Source: Rickettsiales bacterium (GTDB lineage: Bacteria; Pseudomonadota; Alphaproteobacteria; Rickettsiales; UBA3002). Taken from it: 16,407 nucleotides of DNA. The stretch lies in NCBI GenBank assembly GCA_947441895.1, contig CANEUT010000014.1, positions 1 to 16,407 of the forward strand, given 5' to 3'. A program made the translations under genes and the position numbers. The notes under the pieces are model-generated. The model was not told the DNA's origin, searched no databases, and saw only the letters and a program-made list of their open reading frames with translations. Positions within the stretch are counted from its first letter, which is position 1. Each line of letters opens with the position of its first letter. Below, piece by piece: positions 1 through 7,315 of the stretch.

Positions 1-453
1 TGCTACTACACGCAAATTTCAGATGTGGGCCGTGATCAGAAAATGACGGAAGATGCGCGCACCGCGCTGAAAGATGTTATCAACCGCTATCCAGATTCGC
101 ACTACGCAAAAGACGCGCAGTTGAAGCTTGACCTGACCGAGGATCACCTGGCCGGAAAGGAAATGGAAGTGGGCCGTTATTATCAACGCCATAATGATTA
201 TCCGGCGGCCATTAACCGTTTCAAATTTGTGGTCGATAAATTCCAAACCACCGGCCATGCCGCAGAAGCGCTGCACCGCCTGGTGGAAACCTATCTGCGT
301 TTGGGCGTGGTGGATGAAGCCAAGAAATACGCTGCTGTTTTGGGCTATAACTATCCAGGATCGGACTGGTATAAATTCAGCTACGAAATGATGCAGGGTA
401 ATTTAAGCCCCGAGGAAAAGAAAAGCACGTTCGATCAATATTTAAAATTGTAG
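1..453 (+). CDS. bamD: Outer membrane protein assembly factor BamD, 3' part
   Basis: The reading frame is open from base 1 and ends at TAG 451-453, so the 5' end, with the expected lipoprotein signal, lies outside the window. The visible 150 residues begin CYYTQISDVGRDQKMTEDA, which matches the conserved central part of BamD. They continue as helical TPR-like repeats: an ALHRLVETYLRLG repeat follows a Tyr-rich YYQRHNDYPAAINRFK segment. BamD is a lipoprotein on the periplasmic face of the outer membrane and works with BamA in inserting beta-barrel proteins. recN starts 4 bases after the stop; lpxC-bamD-recN-ligA is a gene order I know from alphaproteobacteria. A GTG at 25 could open a shorter reading frame, but the homology runs upstream of it, so it is not the start. 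The family call is firm; the rest of the gene cannot be judged. Confidence 0.93.
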   Translation, partial: CYYTQISDVGRDQKMTEDARTALKDVINRYPDSHYAKDAQLKLDLTEDHLAGKEMEVGRYYQRHNDYPAAINRFKFVVDKFQTTGHAAEALHRLVETYLRLGVVDEAKKYAAVLGYNYPGSDWYKFSYEMMQGNLSPEEKKSTFDQYLKL

Positions 454-457
454 TCAC

Positions 458-2107
458 ATGCTGACGCATCTTTCCATCCGAAATATTTTGCTTCTCAAGT
501 CCTGCGACATTCCCTTCGCACGCGGCTTGAATGTGCTGACCGGTGAAACCGGTGCGGGTAAATCCATCCTGCTCGATGCGCTGGGGCTGGTGCTGGGTGA
601 GCGCAGCGATGCCAGCCTGGTGCGCGCGGGTGAAACTTCTGCCAGTGTTACCGCTGAATTTGATATTTCCGCCCATGCATCGGCCAAAGCGTTGCTGGCT
701 GAGTTGGAGCTGGACCCCGCCGAAAATCTGGTGATTCGCCGCACGCTGGCCAGCGACGGTAAAAGCCGTGCTTTCATTAATGATGCCAGTGTGAGCGCCA
801 CGGCACTGAAACGTTTTGGCGAGATTCTGGTGGCGCGTCATGGCCAGCATGATCAACGTGGGCTGCTGGATAGTAAAACCCATCGTGCCCTGCTGGATGA
901 TTTTGCGAATCACCCAACGTTGATTGCCGCGACGGAAAAAACATTCATTGCATGGAAAGAGGCCGTGGCCGCGGCGGAAGATTTACAAAAACGTGCGCAG
1001 GATGCGGCGCGTGAAGAAGAATGGCTGCGCGACACCGTGGCCGAGCTGGGCGCGCTTGACCCACAGGAAGGCGAAGAGGAGCGCTTAAGCGAATTGCGTA
1101 AACGGGCGCAGGTGGCGCAAGCCTCGCTGGGTGCGCTGCGTGAAGCTTTGGCGCTGCTGGCCGAGGAAGACGGGGTGGCGCTGAAACTGCGCCGCACCGC
1201 CAAGCTGCTCGCCAAAACCGAAGCGCTGGACGAACAGGTGAGCGCCACGTTAGAGCGTGTGGAAACGGATGTAGAAGAAATCAGCGTGGCGCTGGAACGA
1301 GCGCTGGCGGCGGCCGATATTGACCCGGCGGAAGTGGAGCGCGCAGAAGATCGTTTGCATAACTTACGCGCCGCATCACGCAAATATAAGGTGGCGGTGG
1401 AATTGCTGCCAGGCTTACTGGCCGATGCAAAAACGAAACTGACCACCCTCACCAATTTAGAGGCCGAACAAAAGCGCACCGCCACCGCGCTGGTGGAGGC
1501 TGAAGGGAACTATCGCGCCGCCGCAAAAAAACTTTATGATGCCCGCGAAAAAGCGGCCGAAAAAATGGTGAAAGAAGTGGTGAAAGAGCTGAAGCCACTG
1601 AAAATGGCCACCACCCAATTGCGCGTGGTGCAAAGCGAATTGCCTCCGCAAAGCTGGGGTGTTCACGGCATGCATCAGGTGAGTTTTGAAGTGGCGACGA
1701 ATGCAGGTACACCGTTTGGGGCGCTGGCGAAAGTGGCGTCGGGTGGTGAGCTTTCACGCATGCTGCTGGCCATGAAAGTGGTGCTGCGCGACGGCGACGC
1801 GGTGACTTCCATTTTCGATGAGATTGACACCGGCACTGGCGGCGCGGTGGCGGAAGCGATTGGCTTGCGGCTGAAGCAGCTGGCCGCCACATCGCAGGTG
1901 ATGGTGGTGACGCATCTGCCGCAGGTGGCGGCGCTGGCGGCGCATCATCTGTTCATCAGCAAAGCGGGCACGAAGCAGGTGACGACCGATGTGGTGCTGC
2001 TGAGCGAGCATGAGCGCCGTGAAGAACTGGCGCGCATGTTATCGGGCGCCACCATCAGCGATGAAGCCCGCAAAGCCGCCACCAAATTGCTGCAGGCCGC
2101 CTCGTGA
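458..2107 (+). CDS. recN: DNA repair protein RecN
   Basis: RecN is an SMC-like ATPase that acts early in recombinational repair of double-strand breaks. The 549-residue length is normal for the family. The N-terminal half-site carries a Walker A motif, GETGAGKS, at residues 29-36. The middle (about 150-390) is rich in Ala, Glu, Lys and Leu, as expected for the antiparallel coiled coil. The C-terminal half-site has the ABC signature SGGELSRM starting at residue 428 and Walker B with IFDEIDTG, catalytic D454-E455. A late His in VVTHLPQVAA fits the switch histidine. The ATG at 458 lies 4 bases after the bamD stop and gives the usual MLTHLSIRN beginning. The stop TGA overlaps the ligA GTG start (GTGA), so the genes are probably translationally coupled. 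I see no SOS box in front, as expected for an internal operon gene. Confidence 0.96.
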   Translation: MLTHLSIRNILLLKSCDIPFARGLNVLTGETGAGKSILLDALGLVLGERSDASLVRAGETSASVTAEFDISAHASAKALLAELELDPAENLVIRRTLASDGKSRAFINDASVSATALKRFGEILVARHGQHDQRGLLDSKTHRALLDDFANHPTLIAATEKTFIAWKEAVAAAEDLQKRAQDAAREEEWLRDTVAELGALDPQEGEEERLSELRKRAQVAQASLGALREALALLAEEDGVALKLRRTAKLLAKTEALDEQVSATLERVETDVEEISVALERALAAADIDPAEVERAEDRLHNLRAASRKYKVAVELLPGLLADAKTKLTTLTNLEAEQKRTATALVEAEGNYRAAAKKLYDAREKAAEKMVKEVVKELKPLKMATTQLRVVQSELPPQSWGVHGMHQVSFEVATNAGTPFGALAKVASGGELSRMLLAMKVVLRDGDAVTSIFDEIDTGTGGAVAEAIGLRLKQLAATSQVMVVTHLPQVAALAAHHLFISKAGTKQVTTDVVLLSEHERREELARMLSGATISDEARKAATKLLQAAS

Positions 2108-4170
2108 TTTTTGCTGATGCCAAAGCCGAACATGCCAAACTTGCCGATGAAATTCGCGCGCATGATGTGCGCTATTATCAGCATGATGACCCCAGCATCT
2201 CCGACGCTGAATATGACACACTGCGCCTGAGGCTGGAGGTATTAGAGAAACAATTTCATGAACTGGCAACGCCTGATAGCCCTACGCAGAAAGTGGGCGC
2301 CGCACCCGCAGCAGGATTTAAAAAAGTGAAACACAGCAAGCCCATGCTGTCGCTCGACAATGCATTCACCGAAGACGATGTGCGCGATTTTGACGCGCGT
2401 GTGCGTAATTATTTGCGTCTACCCGAAGGTGAAGTGGTTGAATATGTCTGTGAGCCAAAAATTGATGGCCTCTCATTTAGTGCGCGCTATGAAAACGGCC
2501 TTCTGGTTCTGGGAGCAACCCGTGGTGATGGTGAAGTGGGCGAGAACATCACCGAAAATCTAAAAATGATTGAAGGTTTTCCAACCTCACTTATTGGTGC
2601 TCCAGAAATTCTCGAAGTGCGCGGCGAAGTGTATATGAGTAAAGAAGATTTTAAAAAATTGAATTTGCGTCTTTCTGAGGAAGAGAAGTTTGCTAATTCA
2701 CGCAATGCTGCGGCCGGATCCCTCCGTCAATTAAATCCAGAAATTACCCGTGCGCGAAAGCTCAGTTATTTTGTCTATGGTTGGGGGGATTTAAGTTCAG
2801 CTCTTAGCCTCGAACAGAATCACTTAGACCGTGTTTTACAACTCGATGTATTGGGCTTCAGAGTTTTTCCAAAAACTGGTAAACTTGCTACTCTAGTTAC
2901 AACAGATGCTATAGTTGGTTTGCTAAGTTATTATAGAGATATGTTGGATAATCGAACTACCCTTGAGTGCGATATTGACGGCCTAGTTTATAAAGTAAAT
3001 TGCCTCGATTATCAGCAAAGCCTTGGCTTCAAGGCACGCTCGCCGCGCTGGGCGATTGCGCATAAATTTCCGGCGGAGCAGGCGATTACGAAAATCGAGG
3101 CGATTGATATTCAAGTGGGGCGCACGGGGGCGCTGACGCCGGTAGCACGGCTGACACCGGTGAATGTGGGCGGGGTGCTGGTGAGCAACGCCACGCTGCA
3201 TAACGAAGATGAAATTGCCCGCAAAGATGTGCGCGTGGGCGACACGGTGGTGATTCAGCGCGCTGGTGATGTGATTCCGCAAGTGGTGTCGGTGCGTGAT
3301 GATTTGCCGCGTGGCGTGCAGCCATATATTTTTCCCGATCATTGCCCTGTCTGTGGTTCGCATGCGGTGCGCGATTTGGGTGAGGTGGCCCGGCGCTGCA
3401 CGGGTGGGCTCACCTGTTCGGCGCAGGCGGTGGAGCGGCTGAAACATTTCGCCGCGCGTGATGCGATGGATATTGATGGGCTGGGCGATAAGCAGATTGA
3501 GACGTTTTTTGCCGAAGGGCTGATTGCCACCCCTGCTGATATTTTTACGTTGGAGGTGCGTGACGCGGAAGGTTTATCTCGCCTTAAAAACCGTGAAGGC
3601 TGGGGTGAAAAATCGGCCAGTAATTTGTTTGCCTCCATCGCGCGGGCGCGCAACGTGACGCTGGCGAAATTTATTTATGCGCTGGGCATTCGCCATGTGG
3701 GTGAAGAAACCGCGAAGCTGCTGGCCAAGCAGTTTGTGAATGTGCAGCAATGGATGGCGGTGATGCAGTCGGACGCGGCGGCGGCGGAGCTGCTGGAGAT
3801 TGATGGCATTGGCGGCAAGGTGGCCAGTGCGCTGCATGAATTCTTCAGTGAGCCGCATAATACGGAATTGCTCGCCACGCTGCTTTCGCAGTTGCAGGTG
3901 AGTGATTATGTGGCGCCCACAAACGCCAATTCACCGGTGGCGGGTAAAACGGTGGTGTTCACCGGCACGCTGGAAAAAATTGGTCGCAAAGAAGCAAAAT
4001 CGCAAGCCGAGTCGCTGGGGGCGAAGGTGGCGAGTTCGGTTTCCAAAAAAACGGATTATGTGATTGCCGGTGCCGATGCCGGCAGCAAATTGAAAGACGC
4101 CACCGCGCTGGGAGTAACAGTGTTGAGCGAACAGGAATGGCTGAACTTAGTAAGGGGTCCCCATGCATAA
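2104..4170 (+). CDS. ligA: NAD-dependent DNA ligase LigA
   Basis: LigA seals nicks during replication and repair using NAD as adenylate donor. The order is Ia domain (YYQHDDPSISDAEYD, about 24-38), adenylation domain with KIDG and nucleophile K119, TRGDGEVGEN at 139-148, OB fold, Cys4 zinc finger (C414, C417, C432, C438, with the spacing known from E. coli), helix-hairpin-helix region, and a C-terminal BRCT domain from about residue 608. Length 688 is typical. GTG 2104 overlaps the recN stop and gives the standard N terminus; no clear Shine-Dalgarno is visible, which suits coupling. The 3' end overlaps prmA by 8 bases. An oddity is that codons for roughly residues 149-307 (about 2550-3020) are AT-rich, about 40 percent GC by hand count. 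Lines after 3000 read 62 percent at 3001-3060 and over 70 percent at 3121-3180. All motifs remain intact. Confidence 0.97.
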   Translation: MIFADAKAEHAKLADEIRAHDVRYYQHDDPSISDAEYDTLRLRLEVLEKQFHELATPDSPTQKVGAAPAAGFKKVKHSKPMLSLDNAFTEDDVRDFDARVRNYLRLPEGEVVEYVCEPKIDGLSFSARYENGLLVLGATRGDGEVGENITENLKMIEGFPTSLIGAPEILEVRGEVYMSKEDFKKLNLRLSEEEKFANSRNAAAGSLRQLNPEITRARKLSYFVYGWGDLSSALSLEQNHLDRVLQLDVLGFRVFPKTGKLATLVTTDAIVGLLSYYRDMLDNRTTLECDIDGLVYKVNCLDYQQSLGFKARSPRWAIAHKFPAEQAITKIEAIDIQVGRTGALTPVARLTPVNVGGVLVSNATLHNEDEIARKDVRVGDTVVIQRAGDVIPQVVSVRDDLPRGVQPYIFPDHCPVCGSHAVRDLGEVARRCTGGLTCSAQAVERLKHFAARDAMDIDGLGDKQIETFFAEGLIATPADIFTLEVRDAEGLSRLKNREGWGEKSASNLFASIARARNVTLAKFIYALGIRHVGEETAKLLAKQFVNVQQWMAVMQSDAAAAELLEIDGIGGKVASALHEFFSEPHNTELLATLLSQLQVSDYVAPTNANSPVAGKTVVFTGTLEKIGRKEAKSQAESLGAKVASSVSKKTDYVIAGADAGSKLKDATALGVTVLSEQEWLNLVRGPHA

Positions 4171-5047
4171 ACCAAGTTTTCAGGCATTCATGCAGCCGCA
4201 GCAGCCAGTGCAGCTGACGGTGGAAGCCGTGCCCGACATGCTGGATGTGATAGACCTGCGGCTGGAAGAATGGGTGCTGACGAGCACGCGTTATGTGGAC
4301 GCCGCGCGCCCGCATCTGGTATTCATTGTGGATACGCCGCAGCTGGCTGATATTCAGGCGCTGATTACGCACATTGATGCGCATGCCACGCAGCGGGTGA
4401 TGAAGCTTGCCGACATTGACTGGGTGGAAAAAGTGCAGAAGGATTTTCCGCCTTTTGAGCTTGGCAGTTTTTATGTTTATGGCGCGCATGCGAAAGAGTC
4501 GGTGCCGAAGAATCGTCATGCGTTGTTGATTGATGCGGTGTCGGCGTTCGGCACGGGTGAGCATTCCACCACGGCGGGATGTTTATTGGCGTTGGAAGCG
4601 ATTAAAAAGAAGCGGCCTTATGTGGACGAGGTGGTGGATGTGGGTTGCGGCACCGCCATTTTGGCCATTGGTGCGGCGCGGCTGTGGAAGAACGCGCGCA
4701 TCGCGGGGTGTGACAATGACCCGAAAGCGGTGGAAGTGAGCCGTATTAATTTGAAGGTGAACGCCATTGCCAGCCGTTCTAAAGCATGGGTGAGCGATGG
4801 GTATCGTGATCGCAAAATGCAATTGCTTGGCAAACAGCCGGTAGTGGTGGCGAATATTCTGGCGCGGCCGCTGATGAAAATGGCGCGTGCGGCGGCGAAC
4901 CAATTAGCACCGGGCGGATTGCTGGTGCTTTCGGGACTGCTGAATAGCCAGGAAAACATGGTGCTGAATGCGCATCGTATGCAGGGGCTTTATTTGGTGC
5001 AGCGCATGCGGCGCGGCAAGTGGAGCATTTTGGTTTTGAAAAATTAA
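4163..5047 (+). CDS. prmA: Ribosomal protein L11 methyltransferase PrmA
   Basis: PrmA is a cytoplasmic SAM-dependent enzyme that trimethylates ribosomal protein L11. The 294-residue product has an N-terminal substrate-binding part and a Rossmann methyltransferase domain. The family-specific stretch SAFGTGEHSTT is at about 127-137 and motif I, VVDVGCGTAILAIGA, has its Asp at 159. D184 in GCDNDPKA probably contacts the SAM ribose, and NILARPL begins at N231. The ATG lies inside the end of ligA (8-base overlap), preceded by AAGGGG at 4152-4157 as ribosome-binding site. A hairpin starts at the last base of the stop codon and closes the operon. PrmA after ligA is not a universal order, but the motifs are specific. 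The related ETFB lysine methyltransferases are the only real alternative, and the length favours PrmA. Confidence 0.92.
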   Translation: MHKPSFQAFMQPQQPVQLTVEAVPDMLDVIDLRLEEWVLTSTRYVDAARPHLVFIVDTPQLADIQALITHIDAHATQRVMKLADIDWVEKVQKDFPPFELGSFYVYGAHAKESVPKNRHALLIDAVSAFGTGEHSTTAGCLLALEAIKKKRPYVDEVVDVGCGTAILAIGAARLWKNARIAGCDNDPKAVEVSRINLKVNAIASRSKAWVSDGYRDRKMQLLGKQPVVVANILARPLMKMARAAANQLAPGGLLVLSGLLNSQENMVLNAHRMQGLYLVQRMRRGKWSILVLKN

Positions 5048-5066
5048 AGGGGACCTCAGTCCCCTT
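5047..5066 (+). terminator. Hairpin terminator after prmA
   Basis: An 8-bp perfect stem, AAGGGGAC / GTCCCCTT, with a CTCA loop begins at the final base of the prmA stop codon. No long T tract follows (TTCGCT), so it may be a weak intrinsic terminator or mainly a 3' end protecting hairpin. Its position at the end of the operon supports a termination role. Confidence 0.6.
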
Positions 5067-5226
5067 CGCTATCGCTACCCCCGCGCTTCGCGGCTCGCCT
5101 TCGCGACGAGGGCGCTACGCACGCACTCTGCAAGCGGTTGAATTAACGGCGAGTTGGACGAGCGAGCCATCAGCCCGCGAGAGCGGCGTGAAGTTTGGTC
5201 AGTAGACCAACCTGAACCAATCAAAA
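5067..5226. other. Intergenic region between convergent prmA and peptidoglycan-binding gene
   Basis: I see no gene here. The left part is GC-rich with short CGCTTCGCG-type palindromes. The right part (5160-5226) is the first copy of an interspersed repeat that recurs at 15751-15813. Both flanking genes point into this region. Confidence 0.6.
5160..5226. repeat. Interspersed intergenic repeat, copy 1
   Basis: This stretch shares GCGAGAGCGGCG, then TGAAGTT, and an AATCAAAA end with 15751-15813. It contains an inverted repeat TTGGTC-AGTA-GACCAA that the second copy replaces with a longer GTGAAGTTG/CAACTTCAC stem. The two copies differ in sequence but keep a hairpin in the same place, which suggests that the fold matters. 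It ends directly at the stop codon of the - strand gene at 5227. Confidence 0.6.
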
Positions 5227-6222
5227 CTAGCGCTGCTGCGTTTGTTGTTGGGCGGGGCCACGGCTTGGTGCTTGCTCGGGCGCGCGCGCTGCTGGGTCGG
5301 CCGGAATGGGATTTTCACGCACGCCACTGCGCGCCATGGTTTGGCCAATTTCTTTTACTTCTTGCAGTGCATCGGGTGGTAGTTTGGCCTCAAAATAATT
5401 GGCGAGTTTTTGAATCATTCCACTGGCGGCGCTGATGGTTCGCTGCAGCAAGTTGGGTGCTTGCTGGGGTGTGGCATCGGCAGCGGGTATTTGTTGGGTG
5501 GGTGGTTGCGATGCCGTTTGCGCTTGCATCACGGGTTGAGGAGGCATTGGCATCGTTTGCGCTTGCATCACGGGTTGTGGCTGAGGCTGCTGGCTTGCGT
5601 TGATTAGCATGGCAAGCGCATCACTGCCTTGTTGTGGTTGCTGCAATGGTGGTGGTGTCATTTGTTGCGGCGGTATTTGCTGATATTGTTGTTGGCTTGC
5701 TACTGCTTCGGCCACGCGCATTTGTTGTTCAACGCTTGGCTGTGCTGCTGATGGTGCTGGCACAACCATTTCAGGTGCCCCATAGCTGGTAGGAGGTTGC
5801 ACTGCTACGGGGGCTGGTGCATAGGCTGCGGTGGCAGGTTCAACCGCTGGCGGCGCGGCATTTAATGCGGCTTGGGCTTCCAGCTGCTGGTTTTGCTGCA
5901 GTAGTATTTCAGCCTGGATCAGTTGTTGCCGCTGGGCGTATAGTTTTTCTTCTTCCTCTTTGTTGCTATCGCCTGAACTGCTGCTGGTATCGCCCGAGAT
6001 GCTGCTGTTTAAACGCCGCAGCGTTTCGGGCCCTGCAATGCCATCGGCACGCAGGCCGCATTGCGATTGAAAGAGCGTGACGCCATTGACGGTGGGGCCA
6101 TCATAGAAGCCGTTTACCATGCTTTCGTTAAAGCAGCGCACCACGGCAAGACGGCGCTGAAGCTCGGAGACGAAATCGCCCGAATCACCGAATTGCAGGG
6201 TAATATTGCTGGGTAGAAACAT
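5227..6222 (-). CDS. Peptidoglycan-binding-domain protein with Gln/Pro-rich tail
   Basis: The 331-residue product starts with a single peptidoglycan-binding (PGB_1-type) domain at about 8-70: LQFGDSGDFVSELQRRL, then NGFYDGPTVNGVTLFQSQ and DGIAGPETLRRL. A Ser/Glu-rich linker follows (about 73-95), then a Gln/Ala-rich probable coiled segment and a long Pro/Gln low-complexity region to about 250. A short possibly helical part contains ISAASGMIQKLANYFEAKLP, and the tail is basic and Gln-rich. PQPVMQAQT occurs twice in this tail. I see no signal peptide, transmembrane segment or catalytic domain, so how it would reach peptidoglycan is unclear. The only plausible ATG (6222) has no visible Shine-Dalgarno because a CTAG heptad array occupies that place. 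It follows dksA on the same strand. Function is unknown; cell-wall association is inferred from the one domain. Confidence 0.75.
   Translation of the reverse strand: MFLPSNITLQFGDSGDFVSELQRRLAVVRCFNESMVNGFYDGPTVNGVTLFQSQCGLRADGIAGPETLRRLNSSISGDTSSSSGDSNKEEEEKLYAQRQQLIQAEILLQQNQQLEAQAALNAAPPAVEPATAAYAPAPVAVQPPTSYGAPEMVVPAPSAAQPSVEQQMRVAEAVASQQQYQQIPPQQMTPPPLQQPQQGSDALAMLINASQQPQPQPVMQAQTMPMPPQPVMQAQTASQPPTQQIPAADATPQQAPNLLQRTISAASGMIQKLANYFEAKLPPDALQEVKEIGQTMARSGVRENPIPADPAARAPEQAPSRGPAQQQTQQR
5515..5577. repeat. 24-bp direct repeat inside the Gln/Pro-rich tail
   Basis: Two identical 24-bp copies at 5515-5538 and 5554-5577 (39-bp period) each read CGTTTGCGCTTGCATC followed by ACGGGTTG. They encode the two PQPVMQAQT peptides on the - strand. 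DNA identity suggests a recent duplication within the low-complexity tail. Confidence 0.8.
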
Positions 6223-6227
6223 GAAAA

Positions 6228-6254
6228 GCTAGGGGCTAGGGGCTAGGGGCTAGG
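6228..6254. repeat. CTAG heptad array 1 (GCTAGGG units)
   Basis: Three exact GCTAGGG units and a fourth GCTAGG stand in tandem, with CTAG at 6229, 6236, 6243 and 6250. The array sits directly upstream of the ATG of the peptidoglycan-binding gene, where a ribosome-binding site would be expected. Confidence 0.9.
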
Positions 6255-6283
6255 TAATTTATAGGGTAATCGAAGACAAAATA

Positions 6284-6318
6284 CTAGTGCCTAGTCGCTC
6301 GTGTCTAGCGCCTAATCT
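6284..6318. repeat. Degenerate CTAG heptad array 2
   Basis: A second set of 7-base units is in perfect phase: CTAGTGC, CTAGTCG, CTCGTGT, CTAGCGC and CTAATCT. The last unit overlaps the dksA stop codon (CTA at 6312-6314). It looks like a decayed or variant form of array 1 across a 29-bp gap. Confidence 0.65.
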
Positions 6319-7061
6319 TCGTCGGTATATTGCTTCTCATTTCTTTCGTGGCGCTCTTGCGCTTCAATCGACAGTGTGGCAACCGGGCGCGCTTCAAGGC
6401 GCTTCAGGCCGATGGGGTCGCCCGTTTCTTCGCAATAGCCATAGTCGCCTTCTTCGATACGGCGAATCGCCGCATCAATTTTCGAGACGAGCTTCAGGTA
6501 ACGGTTGCGGGTGCGCAGTTCAACGCCGGCTTCGGTTTCCAGCGAGGCACGGTCGGCAATGTCGGCCTGATGCCAGTTTTCTTCGTGCAGATGGTCGAGC
6601 GTCTCGCGTGATTCAGCCATGAGTTCTTTGCGCCAAGCGAGCAGCTTCTGGCGGAAATATTCTTCCTGCTGCGGGTTCATGTACGGTTCGCTGACCGTGG
6701 GTTTATAACCAGCCGGAAGTTTAGCAGGTTTATAGTCGCGCTTAATTTTTGGTTTTGGCGTTTCTTTTACCGTGGGCGCTTTAATCAGCACTTTGGAAGT
6801 GGTTTTTGCGGCTGGCTTTGTTGTGGCTTTGGCAGCAGGTTTCTTAGAAGTCATGAGTTGGGCCTTCGTTGCTGGTTTTTGGCTGGTTTTTTTGGCGATG
6901 GGTTTTGCAGGTTTTTTAACAGTTTTAGCAGGGGACGATTTTTTTACTAATTTGGCGACCGGCTTTTTGGCAGCGGGTTTCGCTGCTTTCTTTGCCACCG
7001 GTTTTTTTGCGGCAACTGCTTTTTTCGCAGGGGCTACTTTTCTTGCTAGCGATTTTGCCAT
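6312..7061 (-). CDS. dksA: DksA-type RNA polymerase-binding transcription factor with histone H1-like N terminus
   Basis: The C-terminal half (about 128-249) is DksA: the coiled-coil arm carries the tip motif DxxDxA at D167, D170 and A172, followed by EGDYGYCEETGDPIGLKRLE with the conserved LEARP. DksA binds the secondary channel of RNA polymerase and, with ppGpp, adjusts transcription. Only C210 of the four zinc-finger cysteines remains; the others are T213, S231 and A234, a state I know from alphaproteobacterial DksA. Residues 1-125 are a Lys/Ala/Pro-rich repeat of AKK and KPA blocks like histone H1 tails, absent from E. coli DksA (151 residues). ATG 7061 is chosen for GGAAGG at 7070-7075, 8 bases ahead. 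The domain call is strong. The role of the basic tail is unknown; nucleic-acid binding is an inference. Confidence 0.9.
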   Translation of the reverse strand: MAKSLARKVAPAKKAVAAKKPVAKKAAKPAAKKPVAKLVKKSSPAKTVKKPAKPIAKKTSQKPATKAQLMTSKKPAAKATTKPAAKTTSKVLIKAPTVKETPKPKIKRDYKPAKLPAGYKPTVSEPYMNPQQEEYFRQKLLAWRKELMAESRETLDHLHEENWHQADIADRASLETEAGVELRTRNRYLKLVSKIDAAIRRIEEGDYGYCEETGDPIGLKRLEARPVATLSIEAQERHERNEKQYTDED

Positions 7062-7093
7062 GGGTGCAACCTTCCATCAGTGAAACTTCATGT

Positions 7094-7122
7094 AAAATAG
7101 GTAAATATGCAAACCATCGCAA
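7094..7122 (-). promoter_or_regulatory. Possible sigma-70-type promoter of dksA
   Basis: On the - strand TTGCGA, 17 bases, then TATTTT lie 33-61 bases ahead of the dksA ATG. Each hexamer matches four of six consensus positions and the spacing is ideal. This is pattern matching only. Confidence 0.35.
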
Positions 7123-7139
7123 GTGGCTTTCCTCCTCTA

Positions 7140-7302
7140 TGCACAGCTATAGTCATTTCACTTTAAAATTCCGCTTGCTGCAAATGATTGTTTTTTGCGC
7201 TTCCGCTCCGCATGTACTAAAATGTACATTTGCAGTGCGGTTCTCAAAAGCCAATCATTTTCGCTAACCGGAAATTTTAAATTAAAACGACTATATATTG
7301 CA
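7140..7302. repeat. Large imperfect palindrome (MITE-like or terminator element)
   Basis: The left arm from TGCA at 7140 through AAATGATTG at 7182-7190 aligns with the reverse complement of 7252-7302 (CAATCATTT to TTGCA) with few gaps. Shared blocks are TATAGTC, TTTAAAATT, TTCCG and AAATGATTG. The core closes with ATGTAC / GTACAT around a TAAAAT loop, flanked by CCGC and GCGG. No transposase is encoded, and I see no clear target duplication. Confidence 0.8.
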
Positions 7303-7315
7303 CTGGTTATGCCGG

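Larger units (their letters stand above)
7062..7315. other. fliX-dksA intergenic region
   Basis: This 254-base gap holds no gene I can support. It contains the dksA leader and possible promoter (7062-7122), and a 163-bp imperfect palindrome (7140-7302) that fills most of the rest and could end fliX transcripts. Confidence 0.6.

Noticed and set aside
910..1485. 191-codon Ser-rich open frame opposite recN
   Set aside because: It is a shadow of the Ala/Glu/Leu-rich coiled-coil coding strand.
2550..3020. AT-rich ligA patch as an inserted foreign gene or a broken ligA
   Set aside because: The frame, length and all LigA motifs are intact, so nothing was inserted; only base composition differs.
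6228..6318. CTAG heptads as a CRISPR array
   Set aside because: Units are 7 bases with no spacers and no cas genes nearby.
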